From the NCBI RefSeq assembly GCF_001758225.1, contig NZ_MAST01000012.1:372001-436000 (forward strand): a DNA stretch of 64,000 nucleotides, in the 5' to 3' direction. Shown here one piece after another: positions 53,651 to 62,869 of the stretch. The notes below the pieces were generated by a model. That model was not told the DNA's origin and searched no databases. It worked only from the letters and a program-made list of their open reading frames with translations. A program made the position numbers and the translations under genes. The stretch comes from Humibacillus sp. DSM 29435 (GTDB taxonomy: Bacteria; Actinomycetota; Actinomycetes; Actinomycetales; Dermatophilaceae). The stretch's first letter is position 1, and every line of letters begins with the position of its first letter.

Positions 53651-54414
53651 GACCGGCGTCCGTTCGTGCGGGCGTGGCTGATCAGCGCGACGGCCTCCGC
53701 CACGTCGTCGGTCAGCACGAGACGTTCGAGATCGTCAGGGCTGATCATGCCGGCCGCCATGACCGTGTCGCGTAGCCAGTCGATCATCCCGCCCCAGTAC
53801 TCCGTGCCCAGCAGCACGACGGGAAAGCGGGTCACCTTCTGGGTCTGGGCCAGTGTGACGGCCTCGAACAGCTCGTCCAGGGTGCCGAACCCACCCGGCA
53901 GCACGATGAAGCCCTGCGAGTACTTGACGAACATCGTCTTGCGGGCGAAGAAGTAGCGAAAGTTCACACCGAGGTCGACGTACTCGTTGAGACCGGTCTC
54001 GAAGGGCAGCTCGATACCGAGGCCGACCGAGACGCCTCTCGCCTCGAGGGCTCCCTTGTTCGCCGCCTCCATGGCGCCTGGTCCGCCTCCGGTGATGACG
54101 GCATAACCCGCCTCGACCAGCAGCTGGGCCACTTCGAACCCACGCTGGTAGTTCGGGTCATCGCGCTTCGTGCGCGCGGAGCCGAACACGGCAACGGCCG
54201 GCCCGAGGTCGGCCAGGGCACCGAAACCCTCGACGAACTCGGACTGGATGCGCATCACCCGCCACGGGTCGGTGTGCACCCAGTCGGCGTCGGAGGAGTT
54301 GGCCAGCAGGCGTTGGTCGGTCGTGGTGGCCGGCACCTGGCCCCGGCGCAGGGTGACCGGACCGGTCTGACGCCGGTTCGTGTTCACCTTGCCGGCTGGC
54401 ATGTCGTCGCTCAC
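53647..54414 (-). CDS. LOG family (TIGR00730) Rossmann-fold protein
   Basis: A 255-residue protein with the lysine decarboxylase-like/cytokinin phosphoribohydrolase fold. Signature segments are VFGSARTKRDDPNYQRGFE, AVITGGGPGAMEAANKGALEARG (PGGxGTxxE group upstream) and IVLPGGFGTLDELFEAVTLAQTQK (catalytic Arg/Glu set), all typical of the LOG family that cleaves nucleoside 5'-monophosphates. The GTG at 54414 (MSDDMPAGK) has TAAGGT 6 nt upstream, and the TTA of this box is also the stop codon of dapE. It thus can be transcribed from its own promoter as well as from dapE. It is followed by the DivIVA-like gene with a 4-bp overlap. Confidence 0.9.
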   Translation of the reverse strand: MSDDMPAGKVNTNRRQTGPVTLRRGQVPATTTDQRLLANSSDADWVHTDPWRVMRIQSEFVEGFGALADLGPAVAVFGSARTKRDDPNYQRGFEVAQLLVEAGYAVITGGGPGAMEAANKGALEARGVSVGLGIELPFETGLNEYVDLGVNFRYFFARKTMFVKYSQGFIVLPGGFGTLDELFEAVTLAQTQKVTRFPVVLLGTEYWGGMIDWLRDTVMAAGMISPDDLERLVLTDDVAEAVALISHARTNGRRS

Positions 54415-54426
54415 ACGGCCACCTTA
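54415..54426 (-). promoter_or_regulatory. Leaderless promoter -10 box for the LOG gene, overlapping the dapE stop
   Basis: TAAGGT (54426-54421 on the minus strand) 6 nt before the GTG at 54414; its first three bases TAA are the dapE stop codon. Confidence 0.45.
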
Positions 54427-55566
54427 GGTCGCAGCGGGCCCGAGCCAGCGCAGCAGTGCGGCTTCGGCGTCGGAGTACTGCTGCACGGGGCAGCGCTCAT
54501 CGTCCATGTGGGCCAGGTTGGGGTCGCCGGGCCCGTAGTTGACGGCCGGGATGCCGAGAGCCGAGAACCGGGCCACATCGGTCCAGCCCTCCTTCGGCCC
54601 CACCTCGACCCCGAGGGCCTCGACGAAATGCTGCGCCGCCGGCAGGTTGAGGCCGGGGCGAGCGCCGTCGGCCGCGTCGGCGAGCGTGACCTCGAAGCCC
54701 TCGAAGACGTCCTGCACGTGGGCCAGCGCCTCCGCGGTGTTCTTGTCGGGCGCGTAGCGGTAGTTCACGGTGACGACGCACCGGTCGGGGATGACGTTGC
54801 CGGCGATGCCACCGCTGATGCCGACCGCCTGCAGAGCCTCGTGGTATTCGAGCCCGTCGACGTGCACGGTCTTCTGGTCGTAGGCGGCGAGCCTGGTGAG
54901 CACCTCGGCGGCATCGTGGATGGCGTTGTGCCCCTTCCACGGGCGAGCCGAGTGCGAGGCCACACCCGTGGTGACGACCTCGACCCGCATCGTGCCCTTG
55001 CACCCCCCCTCCACCGCGCCGTTGGTCGGCTCGAGCAGCACCGCGAAGTCACCGGCGAGCAGCTCGGGGCTGGTCTCACCGATGCGGGCGAGCCCGTTGA
55101 ACTCGCCGTCGATCTCCTCGCACTCGTAGAAGAGGAAGGTGACGTCGCGCCGCGGCTCCGGCTGCCGGGACACCTCGGCGGCGAGGCGCAGCATCACCGC
55201 GACGCCCCCCTTCATGTCGACCGTGCCACGGCCCCACAGCTGCCCGTCGGAGAGGCGGGTCGGCAGGTTGGGCCCGGTCGGCGCTGACGTCAACGGAACC
55301 GTGTCGATGTGCCCGGCCAGCACGACCCGCTCGTCTCGACCCAGGTCGGTGCGTGCGATGACCGTGTCGCCGTCGCGTAGCACCTCGAGTCGGGGAAGCG
55401 CTCGCAGCGCCGCCTCGATGGCGTCGGCCAGGGCGGCCTCGTTACGGCTCACCGACTCGATGTCGCAGATCGTGGCCGTCAACGTGACGACATCAGCCGC
55501 GAGGTCGAGAGCTCGGTCGGATGAAGCGGCGGCGGAGACGTCTGGGGCGGCATCGCTGGAGGGCAT
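54424..55566 (-). CDS. dapE: Succinyl-diaminopimelate desuccinylase
   Basis: DapE (380 residues) removes succinate from N-succinyl-LL-2,6-diaminopimelate using two zinc ions, the last step before LL-DAP. Zn ligands are in [10 protein letters not shown] (His, Asp), [15 protein letters not shown] (bridging Asp), [12 protein letters not shown] (Glu, catalytic Glu) and the distal [17 protein letters not shown] (His). [20 protein letters not shown] contains the dimer-interface His region. The ATG at 55566 has TAGCCT 7 nt upstream; longer open frame upstream to 55992 is not coding. It is divergent from dapD at 55735 and the 168-bp spacer holds two copies of a dispersed 19-bp repeat. Confidence 0.95.
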   Translation of the reverse strand: MPSSDAAPDVSAAASSDRALDLAADVVTLTATICDIESVSRNEAALADAIEAALRALPRLEVLRDGDTVIARTDLGRDERVVLAGHIDTVPLTSAPTGPNLPTRLSDGQLWGRGTVDMKGGVAVMLRLAAEVSRQPEPRRDVTFLFYECEEIDGEFNGLARIGETSPELLAGDFAVLLEPTNGAVEGGCKGTMRVEVVTTGVASHSARPWKGHNAIHDAAEVLTRLAAYDQKTVHVDGLEYHEALQAVGISGGIAGNVIPDRCVVTVNYRYAPDKNTAEALAHVQDVFEGFEVTLADAADGARPGLNLPAAQHFVEALGVEVGPKEGWTDVARFSALGIPAVNYGPGDPNLAHMDDERCPVQQYSDAEAALLRWLGPAAT

Positions 55567-55579
55567 ACCGCGAAGGCTA
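55567..55579 (-). promoter_or_regulatory. Leaderless promoter -10 box for dapE
   Basis: TAGCCT (55579-55574 on the minus strand) 7 nt before the ATG at 55566. Confidence 0.55.
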
Positions 55580-55595
55580 TCGGCCGCCCACCCCA

Positions 55596-55636
55596 GTCGA
55601 GTGGCCACTTCCGTACAGACGAGTGGCCACTTCCGT
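55596..55636. repeat. Two copies of the dispersed 19-bp word shared with the 32.5-kb spacer
   Basis: GTCGAGTGGCCACTTCCGT at 55596-55614 and GACGAGTGGCCACTTCCGT at 55618-55636, each nearly identical to the three copies upstream of the HNH gene. A third, more diverged copy follows near 55641. The word contains the palindrome GTGGCCAC. The pair sits between the dapE and dapD promoters. Confidence 0.8.
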
Positions 55637-55721
55637 ACACACGAGCGGCCATACCGAGGCCGACCAAGCGCGCCGAGCCGCGGCCCCATGGACGTGAGTT
55701 CGCTCCTCGCGCGTCCGCCTC

Positions 55722-55734
55722 TAGCCTTGTCACC
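55722..55734 (+). promoter_or_regulatory. Leaderless promoter -10 box for dapD
   Basis: TAGCCT (55722-55727) 7 nt before the ATG at 55735; the same hexamer serves dapE. Confidence 0.55.
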
Positions 55735-56667
55735 ATGTCGGAGCAGCGCAGAGCCTGGGGATACGGACTGACCACCGTCGCGACGAGCGGCCAGGTGCTC
55801 GACACCTGGTTTCCCGCGCCGCTGCTCGGCGAGCGGCCGGGGCACGCCGCTCCCCCGAGTGGGCTCGCGGCGCTCGCGACCCCCGATGAGCTGCGGGGGG
55901 TCACCGCCGAGGTGCGACTGGTCGAGATCGACCTGGGTGCCGCCCCCGCCGACGCGCCTGACGCCTACCTGCGCCTGCACCTGCTGTCGCACTGCCTCGT
56001 GGTGCCGAACTCGATCAACCTCGACGGCCTTTTCGGCACGCTCCCGAACGTCGTGTGGACCAGCGCCGGTGCCTGCCCCGTCGAGGGCTTCGAGACGACC
56101 CGCCTGCGGCTACGCGCTCGGGGCCACGTCGCGGTCTACGGGGTCGACAAGTTCCCGCGGATGACCGACTTCGTCGTGCCGGCCGGCGTGCGCATCGCCG
56201 ACGCCGACCGAGTGCGGCTCGGCGCGCACCTGTCTCCCGGTACCACCGTGATGCACGAGGGCTTCTGCAACTTCAACGCCGGCACGCTGGGCACCTCGAT
56301 GGTCGAAGGACGCATCGTGCAGGGTGTCGTGGTGGGCGACGGCTCCGACATCGGGGCGGGGGCCTCGATCATGGGCACCCTCTCTGGCGGGGGAACGGAA
56401 CGCGTCGTCATCGGCGAGCGTTGTCTGGTCGGAGCCAACGGTGGCATCGGTATCGCTCTGGGCGATGACTGCGTCGTCGAGGCAGGGCTCTACGTCACGG
56501 CGGGCACGAAGGTGACGCTGCCCGACGGTCGCGTCGTCAAGGCGCGGTCGCTCTCGGGGTCGAGCAACATCCTGTTCATCCGCAACAGCGTGACCGGTGC
56601 TGTCGAGGCTCGCGACCGGGCGGGTACGGGCATCACCCTCAACGCTGACCTCCACGCCAACGACTGA
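55735..56667 (+). CDS. dapD: Tetrahydrodipicolinate N-succinyltransferase
   Basis: DapD (310 residues) transfers succinyl from succinyl-CoA to tetrahydrodipicolinate in lysine and DAP synthesis. It has the actinobacterial layout: an N-terminal alpha/beta domain ([21 protein letters not shown]) and a left-handed beta-helix with hexapeptide repeats ([40 protein letters not shown]). [21 protein letters not shown] carries the catalytic acidic residue region. The ATG at 55735 has TAGCCT 7 nt upstream. Together with dapE on the other strand and dapC at 59.2 kb it supplies three adjacent steps of the pathway. Confidence 0.96.
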   Translation: MSEQRRAWGYGLTTVATSGQVLDTWFPAPLLGERPGHAAPPSGLAALATPDELRGVTAEVRLVEIDLGAAPADAPDAYLRLHLLSHCLVVPNSINLDGLFGTLPNVVWTSAGACPVEGFETTRLRLRARGHVAVYGVDKFPRMTDFVVPAGVRIADADRVRLGAHLSPGTTVMHEGFCNFNAGTLGTSMVEGRIVQGVVVGDGSDIGAGASIMGTLSGGGTERVVIGERCLVGANGGIGIALGDDCVVEAGLYVTAGTKVTLPDGRVVKARSLSGSSNILFIRNSVTGAVEARDRAGTGITLNADLHAND

Positions 56668-56689
56668 AACCCCGACCAGCTAGGAACCG

Positions 56690-57571
56690 ATGAGCGACGC
56701 AGGACCCGGCCCGACCCTTGCGGAGTCACGCCGGCCCACCTCACGCCGTGCCATTCGGCGACGACGGGCCCTGCTCGCGGGCACCCTGGTGCTCGTGGCG
56801 CTCGTCGTGGCGATCGTCTACGGCGTCACGTCGCTGACGGCCTCGCTGCGCAGCCCGGAGTGCACCATCAACGCGGCCGGCATCACCGAGACCTTCGACC
56901 CCGACCAGACCGCCAACGCGGCCCTCATCGCGGCGATCTCGGTGAAACGAGGCCTCCCGTCGCGAGCGGCCACCATCGCGCTCACCACCGCCTTTCAGGA
57001 GTCGAAGATCCGCAACCTCAACTACGGCGACCGCGACTCCCTGGGCCTGTTCCAGCAACGGCCCAGCCAGGGCTGGGGCACCGCCGAGCAGATCCTCGAC
57101 CCGGTGCACGCGACGAACGCGTTCTACGACGCGCTCGTGAAGTTCAAGGGCTACGAGAGCGCCGACATCACCACCATCGCGCAGAAGGTGCAACGGAGCG
57201 GGTACCCGGAGGCCTACCGCGACCACGAGGGCCAGGGCCGCGTGCTGGCCTCGACGCTCACGGGCTACTCCCCCGCCGGGCTCACCTGCCGACTCGACCC
57301 GGCGACCACCCACGCCACCTCCGCCGTGGTCAAGGCTGACCTGGCCGAGCAGATGGGGGTGACGTCCGCCGGCGCAGCAGACGGCATCCTCACGGTGACG
57401 GCAGGCGACGAACGCCGAGCCTGGGCGGTAGCGCACTGGGCGGTGGCGCGGGCCCAGGCCTACGGGGCCAGCAAGGTCACCATCGGCGCACGAGCCTGGG
57501 ACCGCGGCGCCGGTGACGACGGGTGGTCGACCGGTCAGACCTCGCGAACCGTCACGATCACCCTGACCTGA
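56690..57571 (+). CDS. Membrane-anchored lysozyme-like (transglycosylase-like) protein
   Basis: A 293-residue protein with a short basic cytoplasmic N-terminus and one membrane helix (ALLAGTLVLVALVVAIVYGV, about residues 29-48). The extracellular part has a lysozyme/transglycosylase-like core: ALTTAFQESKIRNLNYGDRDS (catalytic Glu in AFQESKI), SLGLFQQRPSQGWG and ILDPVHATNAFYDALVKF. The C-terminal domain (VTSAGAADGILTVTAGDERR) is uncharacterised. Activity on peptidoglycan is inferred from the fold, not demonstrated; pipelines sometimes call it heavy metal transporter, which I reject. Starts 22 bp after dapD, so probably cotranscribed with it. Confidence 0.75.
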   Translation: MSDAGPGPTLAESRRPTSRRAIRRRRALLAGTLVLVALVVAIVYGVTSLTASLRSPECTINAAGITETFDPDQTANAALIAAISVKRGLPSRAATIALTTAFQESKIRNLNYGDRDSLGLFQQRPSQGWGTAEQILDPVHATNAFYDALVKFKGYESADITTIAQKVQRSGYPEAYRDHEGQGRVLASTLTGYSPAGLTCRLDPATTHATSAVVKADLAEQMGVTSAGAADGILTVTAGDERRAWAVAHWAVARAQAYGASKVTIGARAWDRGAGDDGWSTGQTSRTVTITLT

Positions 57572-57688
57572 GCAGGCGATCGTCCCGCACCACTGGCACC
57601 ACTCCGCACCCTCGCGGGTGGGTGCCGGTGCGCCCAGTCGGTCGGAGTCGCATCGAGGTGCTGCGGCAGGTCGTGGCCCACCGACGCT

Positions 57689-57719
57689 TTCGGCACCGAA
57701 CGAGTCGTTCGGTGCCGAA
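57689..57719. terminator. Strong hairpin between convergent genes, shares a 15-mer with the gatC hairpin
   Basis: A perfect 15-bp stem (57689-57703 with 57705-57719) with a single central base, between the stop at 57571 and the gltA stop at 57744. Its core CGAACGAGTCGTTCG is identical to a 15-mer inside the inverted repeat at 10646-10660. Likely a bidirectional terminator. Confidence 0.75.
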
Positions 57720-57743
57720 GGTCGCGGAGCGGGCCGGACTACG

Positions 57744-59024
<1,281 letters not shown>

Positions 59025-59227
59025 TGGTTTCGCCTCCTCCGGCCCGGCACTGAGCGCCCGACCTTGTCGCGTGCGACGTTACCCCAGCACGGGGTCTCCC
59101 CGGAACGTGGGCCGCGTGTGGGACCCGTGTGCTCAGCCTGTGGACCGGCCCGCCTCGAACACCACGGTCTGGACGGCTGGTGTCTCAGCGCAGAACGGCG
59201 ATCCGGCCTGCCACCGCGACCCTGCTG

Positions 59228-60382
59228 TCACGGGGCCAGCCGCCCACAGGCGGTGGCGATGCGCTCGTCGGTGGCGGTCAGGGCGATCCGCACGTGCCGC
59301 GTGCCGGCCCAACCGTAGAAGCTGCCCGGCGCTACGAGGATGCCGCGATCGGCCAGATCGGCGACGGTGTTCCAGCACTCCTCGTCGCGGGTCGCCCAGA
59401 GGTAGAGGCCCGCCTCGGAGTGCTCGACCCGCAGGCCGAACGCCTCGACGGCGGGGAGCAGCTGCTCACGCCGGCGACGGTAGGTCGCCCGCGAGACCTC
59501 GACGTGGGCGTCGTCACGCAGCGCCACGGCCATCGCCCGCTGAACCGGCGCGGGCATGATCATTCCGGCGTGCTTGCGCAGCTCGAGGATGCGGCCCACG
59601 AGCATGCGGTCGCCGGCGACGAGAGCGGCTCGGTAGCCGGCCAGGTTCGACTGCTTCGACAGGGAGTACACGGCCAACAGCCCGTCGTGACTGTCGCCAC
59701 ACACGTCGGGGTGCAGGATGCTCGGGGTGGCGGGCCCCCCGAGGTCGCCTGTCTCGTCCGGACGCCAGTCGAGCTCGGCGTAGCACTCGTCGCTCGCAAC
59801 GACGACCCGGTGGCGGCGGGCCCATTCGACGACCTTGCGCAGGTGCGGCACGCCAAGCACCTGACCGTTGGGGTTGCCGGGGCTGTTGAGCCACAAGAGC
59901 TTTGGTGTGGTGGTGGCGGTCAGCGGGCCGAGGCTCGTCAACGACTGGGCCACGACCGACGAGGCCCCGGCCAGGCGAGCGCCGATGTCGTAGGTGGGGT
60001 AGGCGACGGCCGGGATGCCGACCAGGTCACCCGCTCCGAGGCCGAGCAGGGTGGGCAGCCACGCGACGAGCTCTTTGCTGCCGATCGTCGGCAGCACGGC
60101 GTCGGGGTGCAGACCGGGCACTGCCCGTCGTCGGGCGAACCACTCGCAGATGGCGGCGCGCAGATCGGCGGTGCCCGAGGTCAGCGGGTACCCGGGCGCA
60201 TCAGCCGCGTCGACCAGCGCCCGTTGCACGACGTCGGGAGTCGGGTCGACCGGCGTTCCGACCGACAGGTCGACGATCCCCCCCGGGTGGGCACCCGCCC
60301 GCGCCTTGTAGGGGGCGAGGGAGTCCCAGGGAAAGTCGGGCAGCTCGAGAGGAGTCAGCCGAGAGGTCGCCGGGGAGGTCAG
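59228..60382 (-). CDS. dapC: Succinyldiaminopimelate transaminase
   Basis: DapC (about 384 residues) is a fold-type I PLP aminotransferase acting on N-succinyl-2-amino-6-oxopimelate. Features: DFPWDSLAPYKARAG at the N-terminus, PGYPLTSGTADLRAAICEW, LLWLNSPGNPNGQ, VASDECYAELDW and the PLP lysine in VYSLSKQSNLAGYRAAL. The start is unusual: no ATG, GTG or TTG occurs in frame between the ferredoxin stop (60390) and the conserved N-terminus. CTG at 60382 is the best candidate, 7 bp beyond the stop; a weak GAGTGAG lies just upstream. Hence the start codon is uncertain but the protein is certain. Confidence 0.92.
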   Translation of the reverse strand: MTSPATSRLTPLELPDFPWDSLAPYKARAGAHPGGIVDLSVGTPVDPTPDVVQRALVDAADAPGYPLTSGTADLRAAICEWFARRRAVPGLHPDAVLPTIGSKELVAWLPTLLGLGAGDLVGIPAVAYPTYDIGARLAGASSVVAQSLTSLGPLTATTTPKLLWLNSPGNPNGQVLGVPHLRKVVEWARRHRVVVASDECYAELDWRPDETGDLGGPATPSILHPDVCGDSHDGLLAVYSLSKQSNLAGYRAALVAGDRMLVGRILELRKHAGMIMPAPVQRAMAVALRDDAHVEVSRATYRRRREQLLPAVEAFGLRVEHSEAGLYLWATRDEECWNTVADLADRGILVAPGSFYGWAGTRHVRIALTATDERIATACGRLAP

Positions 60383-60389
60383 GGCAGTC

Positions 60390-60716
60390 TCACTCGTCGT
60401 GTTCCTGCGGCGGCAGAGCGAGGATGACGGCGTGGTCCTTGTCGATGATGCCGAGCTTGGCCGCGCCACCGGGGCTGCCGAGGTCGTTGAAGAACTCGAC
60501 ATTCGCGGTGTAGTAGTCGGCCCACTGCTCGGGCACGTCGTCTTCGTAGTAGATCGCCTCGACGGGGCAGACCGGCTCACAGGCACCACAGTCGACGCAC
60601 TCGTCGGGGTGTATGTAGAGCGAGCGGTTGCCCTCGTAGATGCAGTCGACGGGACACTCTTCGATGCAGGCCCGGTCCTTGAGGTCGACGCACGGCTGGG
60701 CGATGACGTAGGTCAT
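60390..60716 (-). CDS. fdxA: 7Fe ferredoxin (3Fe-4S / 4Fe-4S)
   Basis: A 108-residue ferredoxin. Cysteines at residues 9, 17 and 50 would bind a 3Fe-4S cluster and 21, 40, 43 and 46 a 4Fe-4S cluster, as in the mycobacterial 7Fe ferredoxins; an extra Cys 25 is also present. The motif CVDCGACEPVCPVEAIYYED is intact. The ATG at 60716 is secured by AGGAGG 9 nt upstream. It is the first gene of the operon with dapC: its TGA ends 7 bp before the dapC start. It is divergent from the GNAT gene at 60837. Confidence 0.97.
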   Translation of the reverse strand: MTYVIAQPCVDLKDRACIEECPVDCIYEGNRSLYIHPDECVDCGACEPVCPVEAIYYEDDVPEQWADYYTANVEFFNDLGSPGGAAKLGIIDKDHAVILALPPQEHDE

Positions 60717-60823
60717 GAAGTACGGACCTCCTGCAGTGGCACTGCGGACGAGTGATGCTGGTGAATGATGGTGACGACGGTCGGGCCCCGCACACGAGTA
60801 CGAGAGCGCCGTGGCGCACCACT

Positions 60824-60836
60824 TAGTATGCCGGAC
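60824..60836 (+). promoter_or_regulatory. Leaderless promoter -10 box for the GNAT gene at 60837
   Basis: TAGTAT (60824-60829) 7 nt before the ATG at 60837. Confidence 0.55.
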
Positions 60837-61925
60837 ATGACCGGTGACCCCGTGCCCCACCCCACCGATGAGACGCCGAACGAGACGCCCGACAAGACGA
60901 CGAGCGACCCGACACCCGGCCACCGGCTCTCGGCCGATCTCACTGTCGGCAGGCGGGTCGTCGTGCGCTACCGGCTCGCGGAGGGTTCGGCCGCGGGAGC
61001 GACCGACTTCGTCGGGGCGCTGGTCGCCCGCAACCACGACTTCCTCATCGTCGACACGAAGGCCGAGCGGGTGAAGCTGATCCGCTCCGAGGTCATCGCC
61101 GCCCGCGACGTGCCGCCGGCTGCGACGCGGTCGGGGCCGGCTCACCTCAGGGTCTCCGTCGACGACCTCGAGCGGGTGATGGCGACCGGGTGGCCGGCGG
61201 TCGACCGTGGCGGGCTCGGTGACTGGCAGCTGCGCTCGGCCGGTGGCTTTACCGGGCGGGCCAACTCGGTGCTGACCGTTGGCGATCCGAGCCTGCCCGT
61301 TGAGAAGGCCATCGACTTCTGCGAGAAGTGGTACGCCGACCGTGACTCGCCTGCCCTGTTCCAGGTCTCTGGTGAGGCGGGTTTCAGGGTTGCCGACCAC
61401 ATGGTCGGGTCGGCCCTGCTCGGGCGCGGTTACGTGGCCGGCGGTGGTCACCCCGACTGGGAGCGCATCCTGGTCATGACCGCCTCCGCCAAGAACGTGC
61501 CGCCCCTCACGACCGAGTCGGTGCCCGTGAACGCGGATGCCGTGCTGCGCCCCGACTGGCTGATGACCTACGGCGAGCAGCGTTCAGTGGTGCCGGGTGT
61601 CACCGAGTCGGTGCTCACCGGCAGCGCCGGCCAGCTCTTCCTCTCGGTGCGCGACGAGGCCAGCAACCGCATCGTCGGCGTCTCGCGGATGTCGATCAGC
61701 CCGGGCTGGGCCGGCATCTTCGCCGTCTGGGTGCATCCGGACCATCAGCGCCAGGGCATCGCCACCGCCATGACCTCCTCGATCGCCCTGGTGGCCAAGG
61801 AGAACAACATGGCGGCCATCTTCTTGCAGGTCGCGGCCGACAACCCCGGTGCCATCGCCTTCTACGAGCGCCTCGGCTTCGTCGTGCACCACGAGTACAG
61901 CTACCTGGGTCGAACCGACGGCTGA
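60837..61925 (+). CDS. GNAT family N-acetyltransferase with N-terminal barrel
   Basis: A 362-residue protein. The N-terminal about 100 residues (LSADLTVGRRVVVRYRLAEG, NHDFLIVDTKAERVKLIRSE) look like a small beta-barrel; the C-terminal part is a GNAT domain with motif A VHPDHQRQGIATAMTSSIAL (Q-x-x-G-x-A) and ADNPGAIAFYERLGF (motif B). Acceptor is unknown, but its wide presence next to ferredoxin in actinobacteria suggests a conserved housekeeping role. The ATG at 60837 has TAGTAT 7 nt upstream, the only strong signal; the open frame to 60765 is not used. It is convergent with mshB. Confidence 0.88.
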   Translation: MTGDPVPHPTDETPNETPDKTTSDPTPGHRLSADLTVGRRVVVRYRLAEGSAAGATDFVGALVARNHDFLIVDTKAERVKLIRSEVIAARDVPPAATRSGPAHLRVSVDDLERVMATGWPAVDRGGLGDWQLRSAGGFTGRANSVLTVGDPSLPVEKAIDFCEKWYADRDSPALFQVSGEAGFRVADHMVGSALLGRGYVAGGGHPDWERILVMTASAKNVPPLTTESVPVNADAVLRPDWLMTYGEQRSVVPGVTESVLTGSAGQLFLSVRDEASNRIVGVSRMSISPGWAGIFAVWVHPDHQRQGIATAMTSSIALVAKENNMAAIFLQVAADNPGAIAFYERLGFVVHHEYSYLGRTDG

Positions 61926-61947
61926 CCCGGTAGCTGTCGTCAGGGTC

Positions 61948-62829
61948 TCAGTCGAGCAGGCCGCCGCGCTCGGTGGCGGGCGCACCCAGCGGCATCCAGC
62001 TGCGCGGTTCGACCCGGCGGTAGCCCTCGCGGTCGCTGCTGCGCGCGGCGATGAGGTTTGACAGGGCGTAGACGTCGTCACTGACGACGAGCACCTGGGT
62101 GGCGTGCGCACGCAACGCGTCGTTCTTGGCGGCGAGCGCGGCGCCGTCGTGCACCGCGTGGGTCACCTGCTCGTCGGCGACGACCGACCGCGGGAAGGGA
62201 TCGTCAACGGCAGGGAGGGTGAGTGGCATCCCGGGCAGCCCGGATGCCGAAGGCGCAAGCGAGCGCACGAACGCGCGGTCTTCGCGCGCCCACGACACTG
62301 GGGTCAGGATCTCGAAGGTGCGACCCGGCAGGTCGGTGTCGGCGAGAGAGGCGAGCGCCGTTCGGGTCACCCGGTGGGTCTGCACGTGGTCGGGGTGCTC
62401 GTAGCCGCCGAAACGGTCGTAGGTCACCACGACGTCGGGGCGCAGGTCGCGCACGACGGTGGCCACCAGCTCGCCGGCCTCGTCGAGATCGGCATTGACG
62501 AAGGCCTCCAGGCGGGCCGCCGCGGCCGAGCCCACCATGCCCGAGTCGCGGTAGCGCGAGAGACGACCGCCACCGGCCCCGAGCACCCGTCCGGTGACCC
62601 CCAGCCGACGCAGCGCCTCGGTCAGCTCACCGTGCCGGTAGGGCCCGAGCGGGTCTCCGACCGCGCCCTCGAGGTGGCGCAGGTCGGGCGGGATGACCTC
62701 GCCCTCCTCACCGAGGGTGCAGGTGAGCACGTGCACGTCATCGCCACGGGCCACGTGGTGGGCCATGGCGATGCCGCACGTCAGCGTCTCGTCGTCGGGG
62801 TGGGCGTGGACGAAGAGAAGTTGGGACAC
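61948..62829 (-). CDS. mshB: GlcNAc-Ins deacetylase MshB (mycothiol biosynthesis)
   Basis: MshB (293 residues) is the zinc-dependent deacetylase that makes GlcN-Ins, the second step of mycothiol synthesis. The PIG-L family motif HAHPDDETL (Zn His and Asp) is at residues 8-16; TLGEEGEV, YRDSGM and DRFGGYEHPDHVQTHRVT (third Zn His) follow. The length matches the family. The ATG at 62829 starts MSQLLFVHAHPDDE. It follows typA by 40 bp on the same strand in the operon order typA-mshB; in mycobacteria these genes are also neighbours. It indicates that the organism makes mycothiol, a trait of actinobacteria. Confidence 0.94.
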   Translation of the reverse strand: MSQLLFVHAHPDDETLTCGIAMAHHVARGDDVHVLTCTLGEEGEVIPPDLRHLEGAVGDPLGPYRHGELTEALRRLGVTGRVLGAGGGRLSRYRDSGMVGSAAAARLEAFVNADLDEAGELVATVVRDLRPDVVVTYDRFGGYEHPDHVQTHRVTRTALASLADTDLPGRTFEILTPVSWAREDRAFVRSLAPSASGLPGMPLTLPAVDDPFPRSVVADEQVTHAVHDGAALAAKNDALRAHATQVLVVSDDVYALSNLIAARSSDREGYRRVEPRSWMPLGAPATERGGLLD

Positions 62830-62869
62830 GCGTCGATCCTCTCAGCCGCCCGCCCCGTGACGGGCCGGC

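Noticed and set aside
56690-57571. Heavy metal transporter annotation for the gene after dapD
   Set aside because: One membrane helix and a lysozyme-like core do not fit a transporter.
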